Source: Apodemus sylvaticus (Eukaryota > Chordata > Mammalia > Rodentia > Muridae). Taken from it: DNA of 64,000 nt. Made by a program: the position numbers and the translations under genes. Numbering within the stretch: position 1 is the stretch's first letter; the number at the start of each line of letters is the position of its first letter. Positions 10,226-21,040 of this stretch are shown here, piece by piece. The DNA lies in the NCBI RefSeq assembly GCF_947179515.1, contig NC_067485.1, positions 1,384,154-1,448,153 on the forward strand, given 5' to 3'. The notes below the pieces were generated by a model. It was given only the letters and a program-made list of their open reading frames with translations. It made no database searches and was not told the origin of the DNA.

Positions 10226-10486
10226 TTGCTTTTTCTAATTCCTTTATGTGTTTGCAGTAGACTCAGATTATTGGTCACAAACAGCTAAGCAAGAGGTGCT
10301 TTGCAGCAATCAAAACATCTGCTCTTATGACCAAACACAATTTATCCTTTTGGTTTGCATGGATTTTGATCTTTAAAATTTTATAGATAACATTATCCGT
10401 CCTTGTATGCATTCCACTTTGTTGTTGTTTATACTTTAAAAACTCATGGGCTACACTTTTCAACTATTTAAAATGTGCAATTCATG

Positions 10487-10795
10487 GGCTGGGAAGTAGT
10501 TGGCTCTGGGGTCAAGTGCTTGCTGTGTAAGCATGCAGACCCAAGTTCAGGTCCCCAGTGCCCATGTAAAGCCCTGGTCATGTGCTTTAGTAAATGCAGT
10601 ACAGAGGGGCAGAGACAAATGAATCCCAGAAGCTCATGGAGAGGGGCTGAGGAAGACATGTGTTTATTGCTGGCTTCCCCAAGAACACACCCAGTAGTGC
10701 ACACACAAACATGTATACACATTCATAAGCCACACACATACAGACACACACAGATGCACAAAGACACAGAACACACACAGACACACAGAATATAC
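10487..10795 (+). mobile_element. B4-like SINE with CA-rich tail
   Basis: Head ATGGGCTGGGAAGTAGTTGG, then AAGTGCTTGCTGTGTAAGCA, CCCAAGTTCAGGTCCCCAGT, a B1-like middle and an interrupted ACACA/CAGACA tail (10690-10790). Confidence 0.7.
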
Positions 10796-11336
10796 AACTC
10801 AGTATTTGTAGTACCTCCTTAGTAGTCTAACCACCATCACAACTAATTCTAGAACATTTTTCATGACCCCACATTGAAGTACCACAGCCATTAGCAGTCA
10901 CTCTTTATCCCATATAAGTCTGACACACCCTGACCAAAACAACCACTAATATGTTTCATTTCTTTATGTATTTAAGCACACTTAAAAAAATACAGGGTCA
11001 TGTTTTATATTCCTGACTGGCTCCAAACTCTCCATCCTCCTGTCTCAGCCTGAGTGCTGTGGCTTTTCTGAAAAGTTAATATAACTGGCTTCTGTTACTA
11101 CATTCATTCCAGCAGAGTGTTTTAAAGGCACATCCATGATAACCCACACACCAAGACTTCTTTCTATTTCTGGTTGAATATTCTGTTGTTGAAATGTAGT
11201 CTGTTTTACTTATTAGTTAATAAGTTAATGGACATCCAACTTGCTTGTGCTTTTGGTGCCCTGGATGAGAGTTGCTCAGAGCAATAACAGGTATGGTTTT
11301 CACCCTTTTGGGTATATTCCTATTGGTGGACTTTAA

Positions 11337-11515
11337 TTAATTAATTTATTTAATGTAACTACACAGTAGCTGTCTTCAGACATAGACACTCCAGAAGAGA
11401 GTGTCAGATCTTGTTACAGATGGTTGTGAGCCACCATGTGGTTCCTGGGATTTGAACTCAGGACCTTCGGAAGAACAGTCAGTGCTTTTAACTGCTGAGC
11501 CGTCTCTCCAGCTCA
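11337..11515 (-). mobile_element. B2 SINE, antisense
   Basis: The order is tail AATTTATTTAATGTAACTAC, ACAGTAGCTGTCTTCAGACA, GTGAGCCACCATGTGGTTCC, TTTGAACTCAGGACCTTCGG and head TGCTGAGCCGTCTCTCCAGC. One of the best preserved B2 copies here. Confidence 0.93.
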
Positions 11516-11624
11516 GCTTCTTAACAAAACACCTAATATCTCTCTTTTGCAAGAGAATGAGTGGGGGTAGAAGGGGGGTATACAGGTAGTCGAGGAAGAT
11601 GTTAGCTATCCTGACTGTATTTCT

Positions 11625-11754
11625 TTCAGACAGGGTTGCTCACTGAACCTGGAGATAGACTGACAGACAGCAAGCTCCAGAAATCCTCCTGTCTCCAATC
11701 TCCACAGCATTGGGTCACGGACACATGTGGCTATGCCTAACTGATCTATCTATG

Positions 11755-11798
<44 letters not shown>

Positions 11799-11870
11799 AT
11801 CTATCATGGATGCTAGGATCAGCACTCAGGCCCTTGTGCTTGTCTAGCAAGTCTTGTGCACTGAGAAGTC
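11625..11870 (-). mobile_element. B4 SINE, antisense, split by a tetranucleotide array
   Basis: TTTCAGACAGGGTTGCTCAC, AAATCCTCCTGTCTCCAATC and CACATGTGGCTATGCC are the antisense B1-like part. After the (CTAT)n array, CAGGCCCTTGTGCTTGTCTA is the antisense ID-like part. Confidence 0.65.
11743..11806 (+). repeat. (CTAT)n microsatellite
   Basis: Around 14 CTAT units, nearly pure, inside an antisense B4 SINE. Confidence 0.95.
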
Positions 11871-12474
11871 TGTATTTTCAGGCTGCTTGCCTTCTGTCCT
11901 TAGAATCTGTGACAGATCCCATTTGCTTCTCTGATATTTGCAGAACTTATTTCAACGTTGCCTAATCCTAGACCTAGAGGAAGTTACAGAGCTCCAACTA
12001 GCCAGCAATTGCCCACAGCTGCATGTATTATAGATACAGATGCCTTGTCTTGTCACTGCATGGAGAGAATTAGGTGTTGTATCATGTTCAATTCAGTTGT
12101 TAGCTTGTATCAGAGAGGCTTTAGGAAAATCTTCAGGTCAACATTTAAACATTGTTTCCTATTCTTCACACAGAATAAGGATTCCTAGACAGGAATGTCT
12201 AAACAGGTGTGCCAACCCCAAGTCTACAAAAACATCAGACCCTACTATTATTCAAGAATGTTCTGTAGTTGTCTCTCCTAGAGTAGTTGAAATTAGGCAG
12301 TCTGGGCTCCTTTCTCTTCTTCAGGTTTCTCTTACTTGGTACCATGCTTGTGAGAGTTATCCACATGCTTCTGTTCATTCTTCCTTCTTGTTGAACCTAT
12401 TTCATACAAGACTATATCCTAATTCATTTTCTTCTTTTCCTCTTGATGTGTGTTTGGTTCCCCAGTGTCAGGCA

Positions 12475-12600
12475 ACAATACCCAAGCTGCTACGAACACA
12501 CTTGCCTAAGAATTGGCGGACATATGTTTCTATTTCTTGTAGGTTTATCCTTGGGAGTAGATTTACTAGGTCAGAGGGTTGGTACATTAAACATTTTATT
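12475..12600 (-). mobile_element. Ancient L1 ORF2 3' fragment, antisense
   Basis: CAAGCTGCTACGAACACACT, CGGACATATGTTTCTATTTC and TTGGGAGTAGATTTACTAGG match, in reverse complement, the ORF2 3' region shared by old mammalian L1 (L1M-type). It explains part of the 189-codon open frame at 12040-12609, which is therefore not a gene. Confidence 0.6.
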
Positions 12601-12890
12601 TTAACTTAAAACATACAAAATTACATTCTTCTGCCAGTCTTTTGATGTAGGGCCAAATCCTTTCCTTCTGGGTCCACTGCCTGGATTTCTTACCTACATC
12701 ACACCCACAGAATGTGTTGGCTGCAACATACATCTTTGAATTCTTTAAGATAAAAATAAGAAATCAGTGATGTTTAAAAGCAATCAAAATGCAGAATCTT
12801 TCTGAGTTTTCAGAAATCCCTTCAGCAATTTCTTACAGTTGTCATGTCCATCTGAACTCTTATAATGCTAACTTCCATTCAGTTGCCCTT

Positions 12891-13171
12891 GCTGTGGCTT
12901 GAATGTGACCCTTGAGTTGATCTGTGAAAAATTAGTCCCTGAAATAACATTGACATTTGTAAGTGAGGCCCTTGAGCAGTTATTGGAACATGAGGACTGA
13001 ACTCTGTCCTCATGGTCATTGGAACCCACTCACAGATCAGCAAGCTACTGCTCATTAAAAGTAAATGCCCTCGCCTGATGCCCATTTGATGCAGGCATCA
13101 TGCCTCAGGCCAGCAGTCAATAACCATCTATTCTCCATGAATATCTGGTCTCAGATAATTTGTTATAACTA
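12891..13171 (+). mobile_element. Old MaLR-like LTR
   Basis: GCTGTGGCTTGAATGTGACC, a TAGTCCCTGA segment, GAACTCTGTCCTCATGGTCA and ATAATTTGTTATAACTA follow the MST/MLT-type LTR layout. Strongly diverged. Confidence 0.5.
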
Positions 13172-13426
13172 AAGAGAAAAGAGCAGCAACAACTGCAGTA
13201 GCAACAACAACACCGTTGTTGATCCTTCTAGGTATTAACTCTAGTTTCTAAGATTACTTTTTTTTTGCCCAAACATCATTATTTTAGGTACTTTAATTCA
13301 ATCGTGTAATTATAATAATAGTACTGACATTGACATGTCTGGGGACACAGTGGCTCTTCAGAAATACATAGCTCAGTCAGCAGGAAAAATGTAAGGCATA
13401 CAGCAGAGGCCTGAGCCTGCTCACTG

Positions 13427-13746
13427 TCTTAGTTAGGGTTTCACTGCTGTGAACAGACACCATGACCAAAGCAACTCTTACAAGGATAACATTTAATTGG
13501 GGCTGGCTTATAGGGTCAGAAGTTCAGTCCAATATCACCAAGGCAGGAGGAGCATGGCACATGCAGGAAGGCATGGTGCAGGAGGAGCTAAGAGTTCTAT
13601 ATCTTTATTTGAAAGCTAAGAGAAAAAGACCCTCTTCTAGGCAGCTAGGATGAGGGTATTAAAGCCCATGCCCACAGTGACACACCTACTCCAAGTCTAC
13701 ACCTTCAAATAGTGCCACTCCCTGGGCCAAACATATTCAAACCGTT
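13427..13746 (-). mobile_element. MaLR-type LTR, antisense
   Basis: Begins TGTCTTAGTTAGGGTTTCAC and continues GAACAGACACCATGACCAAA, TTTAATTGGGGCTGGCTTAT, GCATGGTGCAGGAGGAGCTA, GCAGCTAGGATGAGGGTATT and AGTGCCACTCCCTGGGCCAA. This is a very common murine repeat and is well preserved. Confidence 0.8.
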
Positions 13747-13749
13747 ATA

Positions 13750-14380
13750 CTCACCAACCCGCAATCAGGGTAGTTAAGAGAGAACAAAGAATGCCATTTT
13801 GTTTTGCTTCCGAATGCTGGGTGATAAATTATTTCCCAGCACAGTAATTGAAAGCAAAGCTATTTCTTTAAAATCATACTTGTGGATACTGTAGGTGATA
13901 AATTTAGACAAGGAATAGTGAGAAAGTCTCGTATTTTCCTCCAATAGAGGCCTGTGAGGAACAAGGGTGACCCTGAGTGGGAATAAGGATCCTCTGGTGT
14001 TCTCTCTGTCCACATATTCTGCAGCTGCTGAGACTGGAGCTGCCAGTGAAGTCCCTCCAAGGGGCCTGAGCCTCATCACAGCATAGAGATCTTCCATGGC
14101 CAGTCAGGGTTTCAATAGTGAGCTCAAAAGAGAGTGAACTTGTAGTAACTGTGAGTGAATTTGTAGTAATTCTACTGTCTTTGTTGTCGTTGTTGTTGTT
14201 GATCTAGCATAGAGACTTCTACTGGTTATAAATATGTAATTAACTTTTCAAGGGATTCTGTTGTTGTTGCCATTCATACATCTTAGATAAAAAACATCAT
14301 CGACTTTTAAATCCATTTTTAAATTGGATATTCGATTTTCTTATTGCAGGGTCAAGAGTGTTCTGGATAAAGGCTAGATA
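13750..14380. other. Unassigned intergenic sequence
   Basis: Unique sequence with no recognised gene. It contains a small GTT-rich run near 14180-14200. Confidence 0.5.
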
Positions 14381-14399
14381 TGATTTCAAATGCATTGCT

Positions 14400-14790
14400 T
14401 GTCTCTGTAAGCAGGATCCAGCACCTCCCCACCCACTGATGCCAGATGAGGGTATGTAGCTGGAGCCATGGGCCCACCCATTTATACTCTTTGGCTGGTG
14501 GTTTAGTTCCTTGGAGCTCTGAGGGCTTTGGTTAATTGATACTGTTGCTCTTCCTATGGAGTTACAATCCCCTTCAGCTCCTTCAGTCTCTCCCCTAACT
14601 CTTCCATTGGGGTTCCCAGGCTCAGAATAATAGTTGGATGTGAGTATCTGCATCTGTCTTAGTCAGGTGCTGGCAGAGCCTCTCAGAGGCCAGCCATACC
14701 AGGTTCCTATCTGCATGCACATCTTGGCATCAGCAGTAGTGTTGGGGTTTTGTGTCTCTAGATGGAATGGATCACATGGTAGGGTCTGCT
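14400..14790 (-). mobile_element. L1 3' UTR fragment (Lx-type), antisense
   Basis: The reverse complement corresponds to the 3' UTR of the L1 at 43850-45085: GCCAGAGGCTCTGCC-type, GAGGAGCTAGAG-type and CATCAGTGGG segments appear in the same relative order. It carries no coding capacity. Confidence 0.75.
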
Positions 14791-14792
14791 TG

Positions 14793-14865
14793 TCTCTTCT
14801 CTTCTCTTCTCTTCTCTTCTCTTCTCTTCTCTTCTCTTCTCTTCTCTTCTCTTCTCTTCTCTTCC
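14793..14865 (+). repeat. (CTTCT)n microsatellite
   Basis: About 14 pure CTTCT units next to the 5' side of the antisense L1 fragment, followed by a CCTCCCTCCC tract. Confidence 0.95.
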
Positions 14866-14995
14866 TCCCTCCCTCCCTTCTTTTCTTTTCCCTATCAAGC
14901 TTGCTTAGATTTCAAGTTTGTTGAGTAGTGATAATGAATAATTTCTCAGCCCCCATCTTAGGGGAAGCATTCAGTCTTTAAGTATCTATATCTGG

Positions 14996-15201
14996 GGCTG
15001 AAGAGATGGCTTAATAGTTGAGAGCCCTTGATGCTGTTGCAGAAGACCCACGTTCTGTTCCAAGCACCCATACTAAGCAGGTCACAACCACCTGTAACTC
15101 CAGCTCCAGGGCACCTGATGCCCTTTTCTGGCCTCACAGACACCTACATATATGTGGCATACACACATACATATAACTGAAAATAAAAAACTAATAAATT
15201 T
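14996..15201 (+). mobile_element. B2 SINE
   Basis: GGGGCTGAAGAGATGGCTTA head with A-box-like sequence, AGAAGACCCACGTTCTGTTC, TGATGCCCTTTTCTGGCCTC and an AATAAAAAACTAATAAA tail. Its 3' part (from 15078) lies inside the tandem duplication and is repeated at 15389-15512. Confidence 0.9.
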
Positions 15202-15696
15202 ATGAAAGTAAATATAGATATTGGTATGTAACATCACTCTTAATGGACACATATTTCTGGTATATTTAGTAAATTCCTCCATCAGACTCAAGTTGCTTTC
15301 AATTTTTGTCATTACAAACAGTGATTTAGTGGCATCTTTACAGCAAATCCTCTATACACACCTCAGCCGTTCTGGATCATTCTTGATCCAGGTCACAACC
15401 ACCTGTAACTCCAGCTCCAGGGCACCTGATGCCCTTTTCTGGCCTCACAGACACCTACATATATGTGGCATACACACATACATATAACTGAAAATAAAAA
15501 ACTAATAAATTTATGAAAGTAAATATAGATATTGGTATGTAACATCACTCTTAATGGACACATATTTCTGGTATATTTAGTAAATTCCTCCATCAGACTC
15601 AAGTTGCTTTCAATTTTTGTCATTACAAACAGTGATTTAGTGGCATCTTTACAGCAAATCCTCTATACACACCTCAGCCGTTCTGGATCATTCTTG
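15078..15696 (+). repeat. Perfect tandem duplication, two ~308-bp copies
   Basis: Copy 1 is 15078-15385 and copy 2 is 15389-15696, separated by three extra bases (ATC). I compared them by eye base for base and saw no difference. The left edge lies inside a B2 SINE, so copy 2 starts with a headless B2 fragment. Because the copies are identical the event should be recent, or it is an assembly error. Matching open frames on both strands (15082-15312 and 15393-15623; 15221 and 15532) are copies of each other, not genes. Confidence 0.97.
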
Positions 15697-15715
15697 CCAG
15701 CATCTAACTATCCTC

Positions 15716-15795
15716 TACTATGTACCATTAGTAAAGAGATTTTATCCACACATCTCTATGCCATCCCTCATCTATTGTCAGCTGTTATGTGTCTT
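15716..15795 (+). repeat. Left arm of an 80-bp inverted duplication
   Basis: The sequence TACTATGTACCATTAGTAAA through GTTATGTGTCTT recurs in reverse complement at 16746-16825 with about 78 of 80 matches (differences near GTACC/ATACC and GATTTT/GATTCT). It starts 20 bases after the tandem duplication ends. Confidence 0.95.
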
Positions 15796-15844
15796 TCCAT
15801 GGGGACATGTGAACAAATATGTACTCACCCAACACGAGCCCAAC

Positions 15845-16310
15845 AACAGACAAGAGAATTGATTCAACCAAAGTCCATACTGGAGAACCAATAAGTTTGT
15901 TGGGGTTACATACAGGAGCAAGGATGACTCAAAGGCTAATACATCACACACAGAAAACAATAGCAGCAGCAGCAGCAACAACAACAACAACAACAACAAC
16001 ACCCATCTCATTAGAGCTGCAGCCCTGGAGCTCTCTGCACAACTTGCAGGCAACTTGACAGCTATAGGAGTCTCCTTTTAAGACCTCAAGGCTGGCCAGA
16101 GTCCCCTCCCCTATCATTTGTTACTGCTTCCATAAGGGTGGGCATGGGGATGTAGGTGGGGCTGGGATTTGCAAATATTATTAGTTTCAGAAACTTCCTG
16201 AAACTTGTGAGTTGTTAACTTCCTGAGTCTTGGAGCCTCCCCTCTCTTTGGAGGGATTGTTTCAATTCAGAGGAAATTGTTACATAATATCTTCTCGCTC
16301 TTGCCCTTCA
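15845..16310 (-). mobile_element. Probable LTR-like interspersed repeat (RMER type), antisense
   Basis: AACCAAAGTCCATACTGGAG, GCACAACTTGCAGGCAACTT, GAAACTTGTGAGTTGTTAAC and GTTACATAATATCTTCTC recall a common murine LTR-like repeat read in antisense. The family is not certain. A (CAG)n/(CAA)n run lies inside it. Confidence 0.4.
15961..16001 (+). repeat. (CAG)n/(CAA)n trinucleotide array
   Basis: Five CAG-type units followed by about eight CAA units. Confidence 0.9.
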
Positions 16311-16633
16311 CAAATCTTCTAGAGTTTTCCTGTGTCGCTCTGCATTTCTTTACTTTGCTGGTCTCCTTCACCCCCAGTAAGTCTCCATGGAAACTGACAA
16401 GGTTAGAGGAATCATCGTATGAGGTCACTTTCTGGTTCATATCTTAGTTGTTACTTATTGTCTCTGATGGAACAGTTTCTTCTTGTGATTTCAGGACACC
16501 ACATCCTCTGTTTCTAAGAAATGTATCTGCTCATTTCTCACCACTAGCCTTGGCTCTGACATGGCATACCATGAATTTAGGAATTTTCCATTTTGTTCTA
16601 CCTCCAAGGTATAGTTTAAATAGCAAAAGGCAG

Positions 16634-16706
16634 GGCAGTAGGGTTATAGCTCAGTGAATAAAGTGCAGCTTAGCAAGCACAAAGCTCTGAGTTTGTTTCC
16701 CAGCAT
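16634..16706 (+). mobile_element. ID SINE
   Basis: GTAGGGTTATAGCTCAGTGA, AAGTGCAGCTTAGCAAGCAC and CTGAGTTTGTTTCCCAGCAT follow the ID consensus from A box to B box. Moderately diverged. Confidence 0.8.
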
Positions 16707-16745
16707 TGTGTTTCTATAGCTGCTCCAGTCAGTGTGTGTTTCTGT

Positions 16746-16825
16746 AAGACACATAACAGCTGACAATAGATGAGGGATGGCATAGAGATGTGTGGATAGA
16801 ATCTCTTTACTAATGGTATATAGTA
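16746..16825 (-). repeat. Right arm of the 80-bp inverted duplication
   Basis: Reverse-complement partner of 15716-15795. It directly follows an ID SINE and begins at AAGACACATAACAGC. Spacer between arms is 950 bases. Confidence 0.95.
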
Positions 16826-16829
16826 CATT

Positions 16830-17437
16830 AGGCTCTCCGTTAATGCCATGGTTTTGTTCAGCTTTTAAATCCAGGTTCTTTATTAACAGGACACTCTTGC
16901 TTAGTTCTCACTTGCTTGTGGTCAGTGGCGTAAAGCCTGGAGTACCGGCTTAGCTGCTGCTTACACTTAGCAGGCCCCATCCTCATTATAATTTATATTT
17001 CGGTGAGTCTAGAGAAAGATGTTCTGCGCAGGGAATGGCAGTGTTTGTAACTCTGTTCCTCCCACCCAGGCTGAGGGATTAGAGGAAATGAGCAGGTTCC
17101 CTTTCCAGCAATAAAACTTCCCTCTGTCACCAAGGACTTTCACCCAGAATCCAAGACCCAGTTTTAAAAACATCAAGGCTGCAAGTTTGTTTGTATAAGG
17201 AACGTACAAATGAAATTTCCTTCTTTTAAAATATACAAATGTGCAGGAACAAGCCTGCAAGCCCAGATCATGATTCAAACCACAGATGCTGAACTTTCAA
17301 AGTTCTGGGGAAAGCAGGGCAATTGTTTGGGAAGCACTTGAGAAAGAATTTGTCAGGATGGCTCTGAAGGCCTGGCTATTGTGACTATTTCTGGCTATTT
17401 CTTAGGGTAGTTAGTGGATCTCCTCGCTTGCTCTGTC
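16830..17437. other. Unique intergenic sequence
   Basis: No recognised repeat or gene. The 89-codon frame at 17009-17278 (- strand) is at chance level. Confidence 0.5.
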
Positions 17438-17598
17438 TTTTTTTTTTTTTTTTTTTCCTTCTTAGAGACAGGGTTTCTCTGTGTAGCCCTGGCTGTCCTG
17501 GAACTCACTCTGTAGACCAGGCTTGCCCCGAACTCAGAAATTCGCCTGCCTCTGCCTCCCAAGTGCTGGGATTACAGGTGTGCGCCACCACACCCGGC
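17438..17598 (-). mobile_element. B1 SINE, antisense, full length
   Basis: A 19-base poly-T, then GAGACAGGGTTTCTCTGTGT through TGGGATTACAGGTGTGCGCC to CCACCACACCCGGC. Low divergence. Confidence 0.97.
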
Positions 17599-17599
17599 T

Positions 17600-18600
17600 T
17601 ATCTATCAAATCTTAAACAAAAAATTCGTCTAAAAAACAAACAAGCAGGAACAGCTCTGCATTTTCTTGTGCTCTGGAGGCTGCAAGGCTGACTTCCAGG
17701 AGGCCTTCCTTTGGCTTGCAGCAGCACTTCCCCTGTTCTCTGTGTGTGCATGGGGCCCTGGTGTCTCAGTGTAACCAGATACCTTCTTCTCATAAGGATG
17801 CAGCCAGACTGAGCCACATCTCCCCCAATGCCTTCTTTCTTCACCTTTCTGAAGATGTTCTCTCTGTTTGGTTATTCTGAAGCACTGGAGGTTAGAGCTT
17901 CAATTAGGACGACATAATACTGCCCACAGTACTATAGAAACCCAACAGGAAAGATCTGCAGAAGAGAGGGCTCCAGGAAGAAAAACTGGAGTCTATTTGC
18001 AGCCCAAGGAACTAGCTCACAGAAAGCACCACAGATGCTAGCTTATCTCAGTGACTGGCACATCACACAGTGGATTTGGGTTACTGAAGTAAGTTTGATG
18101 GACTCCTTTGGAAAGGCCCTATATCCAGAGATCTTGAGTAGCAGTTATTCTTCCAGTCAGTGACTGTAGAGAGATAAGTGGTTCGTGGGGAGACTGATTT
18201 TAACACAGCACTGCCTTCTGGGAAAGGCAGGAACCCCCACCCCACCTTGCCCCACTCCCAGTAGCTCACCATCCAAGCAATGCAGAGTGGAGTCTCTTGT
18301 TCATTTTCACAATTCCACAATATGTGGCAAGTGGGGAAGTGACAGAGAAAAAGACTCTTCTATACCTGTGTTGGAGTCCCTGTGATTAGAAGGGGGAACC
18401 AGAATCCTATAGGACTTTATATTGTTTTCTAGTGGAAATGGCATAAAACTGATTACAAGTGCATGCGGGTAAAAGAGATATTCTCTGGCCACAAACCGAC
18501 GATGCTTAATTTCCTGGAGGGAGGGCCTTGTAAGCCCCTAGTGGCATGGCTCACCTATGGAAGACCTCAGCTTGCAGGAAATGTAGGCAAAAGACAGAGC
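17600..18600. other. Unique intergenic sequence
   Basis: About 1 kb with no recognised repeat and no supported gene. Frames of 60-80 codons on both strands are unremarkable. Confidence 0.5.
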
Positions 18601-18606
18601 AAGGGA

Positions 18607-18751
18607 GCCGGGTGTGGTGGCGCACACCTGTAATCCCAGCACTTGGGAGGCAGAGGCAGGTGGATTTCTGAGTTTGAGACCAGCCTGGATTACAGAGTGA
18701 GTTTCAGGACAGCCAGGACTATATAGAGAAACCCTGTCTTGGAAAAAAAAA
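18607..18751 (+). mobile_element. B1 SINE, full length
   Basis: Starts GCCGGGTGTGGTGGCGCACA with an intact A box and B box region and ends in an A-tail after AAACCCTGTCTTGG. Confidence 0.97.
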
Positions 18752-18777
18752 GATTTGATAGATAAAATTCTATTTCA

Positions 18778-18909
18778 GGTTATCCCAGGACTTGGGAGGT
18801 AGAGGCAGAAGGATCATGACTACACAGCTAGTTTCAAGTCAGTCTGGCCACATGAGGCTGGGCACATGACTCTGTCAATAAAATTGAGAGAGGCAGAGGG
18901 GTAGACAAG

Positions 18910-18971
<62 letters not shown>

Positions 18972-18982
18972 AAGAGAGACAG
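18778..18982 (+). mobile_element. B1-related fragment with (GA)n tail
   Basis: ATCCCAGGACTTGGGAGGTA and GAGGCAGAAGGATCATGACT are B1-like. A pure (GA)n run of ~30 units follows at about 18915-18967, then GA-rich sequence to 18982. Confidence 0.6.
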
Positions 18983-19220
18983 AGACTCAAAAATAGAGAA
19001 GTACATTTCAACAATCATAAGCATAAATGGAAAGATGATTGTAAAAATCTGTGCATGTCTCTTGAATGTGTACATTATGTAATTAATAGACAGTATTGCT
19101 GCTGTCTTGGTACTTGGTAACTGTAGCAAGGTCACAGCTGGATGCAAATGATGACATGAGACAGTGGTGTCCTACTTTGGAAGAACATCATGCGTTTTAG
19201 TAGGGAGGGACTTTTTTCTA

Positions 19221-19418
19221 AGACAGACAGACAGACAGACAGACAGAGAGACTAATGTGTGTGTTGACACGTGCCATAGCCCACTTGTGGAAGCCAGAGG
19301 ATGACTTTATGAAGTCAGCTCCCTCCTCTCACCTCTAGGTGGGCTCTGGGAATTGAACTCAGGTTTGCAGGCTTATGTGACAAGTGCCTTTACCTGCCAA
19401 GCCACCTCACCATCCCCA
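19221..19418 (-). mobile_element. B3-type SINE, antisense, with (ACAG)n
   Basis: An (ACAG)n run at 19223-19243 precedes TTGTGGAAGCCAGAGGATGA, TGGGCTCTGGGAATTGAACT and GCCAAGCCACCTCACCATCC, the antisense order of B3/B2. Confidence 0.75.
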
Positions 19419-19546
19419 AAGAGCTTTTGAGGATTAAAAACTGTGCCTGCCTTGACCTCAGCCAAGAAGCAAGGACTCTTAAGAATACTTTGAAGGTGCC
19501 ATGAGTGTTGAAGCTTTCTTATAAAATTAATTAGTTAATTTCTTTC

Positions 19547-19550
<4 letters not shown>

Positions 19551-19577
<27 letters not shown>

Positions 19578-19737
19578 GGTTTTTTGGATTTGATTTTTTT
19601 CGAGACAGGGTTTCTCTGTATAGTCCTGACTGTCCTGGAACTCACTCTGTAGACCAGGCTGGCCTAGAACTCAGAAATCGGCTTGCCTCTGCCTCCCAGA
19701 GTGCTGGGATTACAGGCGTGTGACACCACCACCCAGC
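19551..19737 (-). mobile_element. B1 SINE, antisense
   Basis: A 27-base poly-T, an imperfect T-rich linker, then GAGACAGGGTTTCTCTGTAT to CACCACCACCCAGC. Confidence 0.95.
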
Positions 19738-19764
19738 AGTTAATTTCTTATAAAACTTTCTTAA

Positions 19765-19970
19765 AAGGGGTCCGGGGAGATGGCCCAGCACTTTAGAACA
19801 TCTGCTCTTGTGGAGGACCTACATTCAGTTCTCAGAACTCATGTGGTGGCTCACAACCTTCTCTAACTCAAATTCCAGGGGATCCAGTGGCCTCTTCAGG
19901 CACAAGACATAGACATGCATGTACACACACATAGGCAAACACTTACACACAGAGAATAAATTCAGTCTTT
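19765..19970 (+). mobile_element. B3/B2 SINE, interrupted at its tail by a B1
   Basis: GGTCCGGGGAGATGGCCCAG head, TCATGTGGTGGCTCACAACC, AATTCCAGGGGATCCAGTGG and an AATAAATTCAGTCTTT tail. A B1 inserted in the tail; the end resumes after 20158. Confidence 0.85.
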
Positions 19971-20157
19971 TTTTTGTTTTGTGTTTGTTTGTTTGTTTGT
20001 TTGTTTGTTTGTTTGTTTGTTTTGAGACAGGGTTTCTCTGTAGTCCTGGCTGTCCTGGAACTCACTCTGTAGACCAAGATAGCCTTGAACTCAGAGATCT
20101 GCCTGCCTCTGCCTCCTAAGTGCTGGGATTAAAGGTGTGTGACACCACTGCCCGGCT
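19971..20157 (-). mobile_element. B1 SINE nested in a B3/B2 tail
   Basis: Antisense B1 with a poly-T grown into (GTTT)n (about 19984-20022). The target-site duplication AAATTCAGTCTTT (19958-19970) and AAATTCAATCTTT (20158-20170) matches at 12 of 13 positions. Confidence 0.95.
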
Positions 20158-21026
20158 AAATTCAATCTTTAAAATTAATTTTTTTTAGTGTTCAGTGTGA
20201 TGATGTCAGATGGGACTTTCATACATGTGTTGTTAGACTTCCTCATCATTCACTCTGCCCTTCACTACTTCACAATCCCCACTTTCTCTTCACTAGATTT
20301 CTTCCTTCAGGCTACTCCCTCTTCTGTTATTTTTTATAAATGATGTGTGTGTACCTTGTTACTGTTTAAGCCACTTGATCTGTGGTACTTTGTTAAAAAG
20401 CCTGAACTAATTATACCTGGTCAAGTCTGTCTCTCAGCACAGCAGGTGTGACGCAAAACTCACTTTAAACCTGGCACTTGACAGGGTGCTGGCATCTGAG
20501 AGAGGCTTGGATTACCTAAACTGCTCCCCAGTTTCTGACTCCTCCAAGAGCCGTAAAATGAAACCAGTAAGACATCTTCAAGGATGGCAGTTGGCATTGA
20601 GAGTGTGAAGGTAGAAGACCTGGCTGAGGGTCATGCTATGCCAGAGCAAAGGTGTTTTAGGCAGCCAGCCCCGAGGACACACTGTGCTAATCAAATAGAG
20701 AGACAGCTGGAGTCTGAGATTAACAGGATTGTTCAATTCTGCCCTCAGAGGTGGAGGTAAGCCAAGAAGCATTCATCATGGAGATTGAAATATGGGGGCA
20801 ATCCTGGGGGAGAAGGGTCATTTTCTCTATCTGGGACAGCCTGTAAGATCCAGCCACTGTTCTCCTGCTGGCAGCTGGTGCAGGACTGAACAAATGTGGC
20901 CAGTAGCCCAGAGCAAGAGGCCTCAAGCCAAGCGGTGACAGTGGCAGGAGGTGTCACTCACTGACCAAGAAATGCCTTGCTTTTGAAGAAGAAAAATGAC
21001 CTTAAGCCTTAGAATTTACATACAGC

Positions 21027-21040
21027 CCTCTAGGTGGCAG
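21027..21040 (+). promoter_or_regulatory. CTCF-like motif
   Basis: CCTCTAGGTGGCAG has one mismatch to CCASYAGRKGGCRS. It lies 1 kb before a perfect match in the same orientation. Confidence 0.4.

Noticed and set aside
12040..12609. 189-codon open frame, one of the longest outside simple repeats
   Set aside because: Its 3' part is antisense ancient L1 ORF2 sequence, the product resembles no family, and there is no splice or start context. Treated as chance plus relic.
15082..15623. Two identical 76-codon - strand frames suggesting a gene pair
   Set aside because: They are the same sequence seen twice because of the tandem duplication, and they overlap a B2 SINE.
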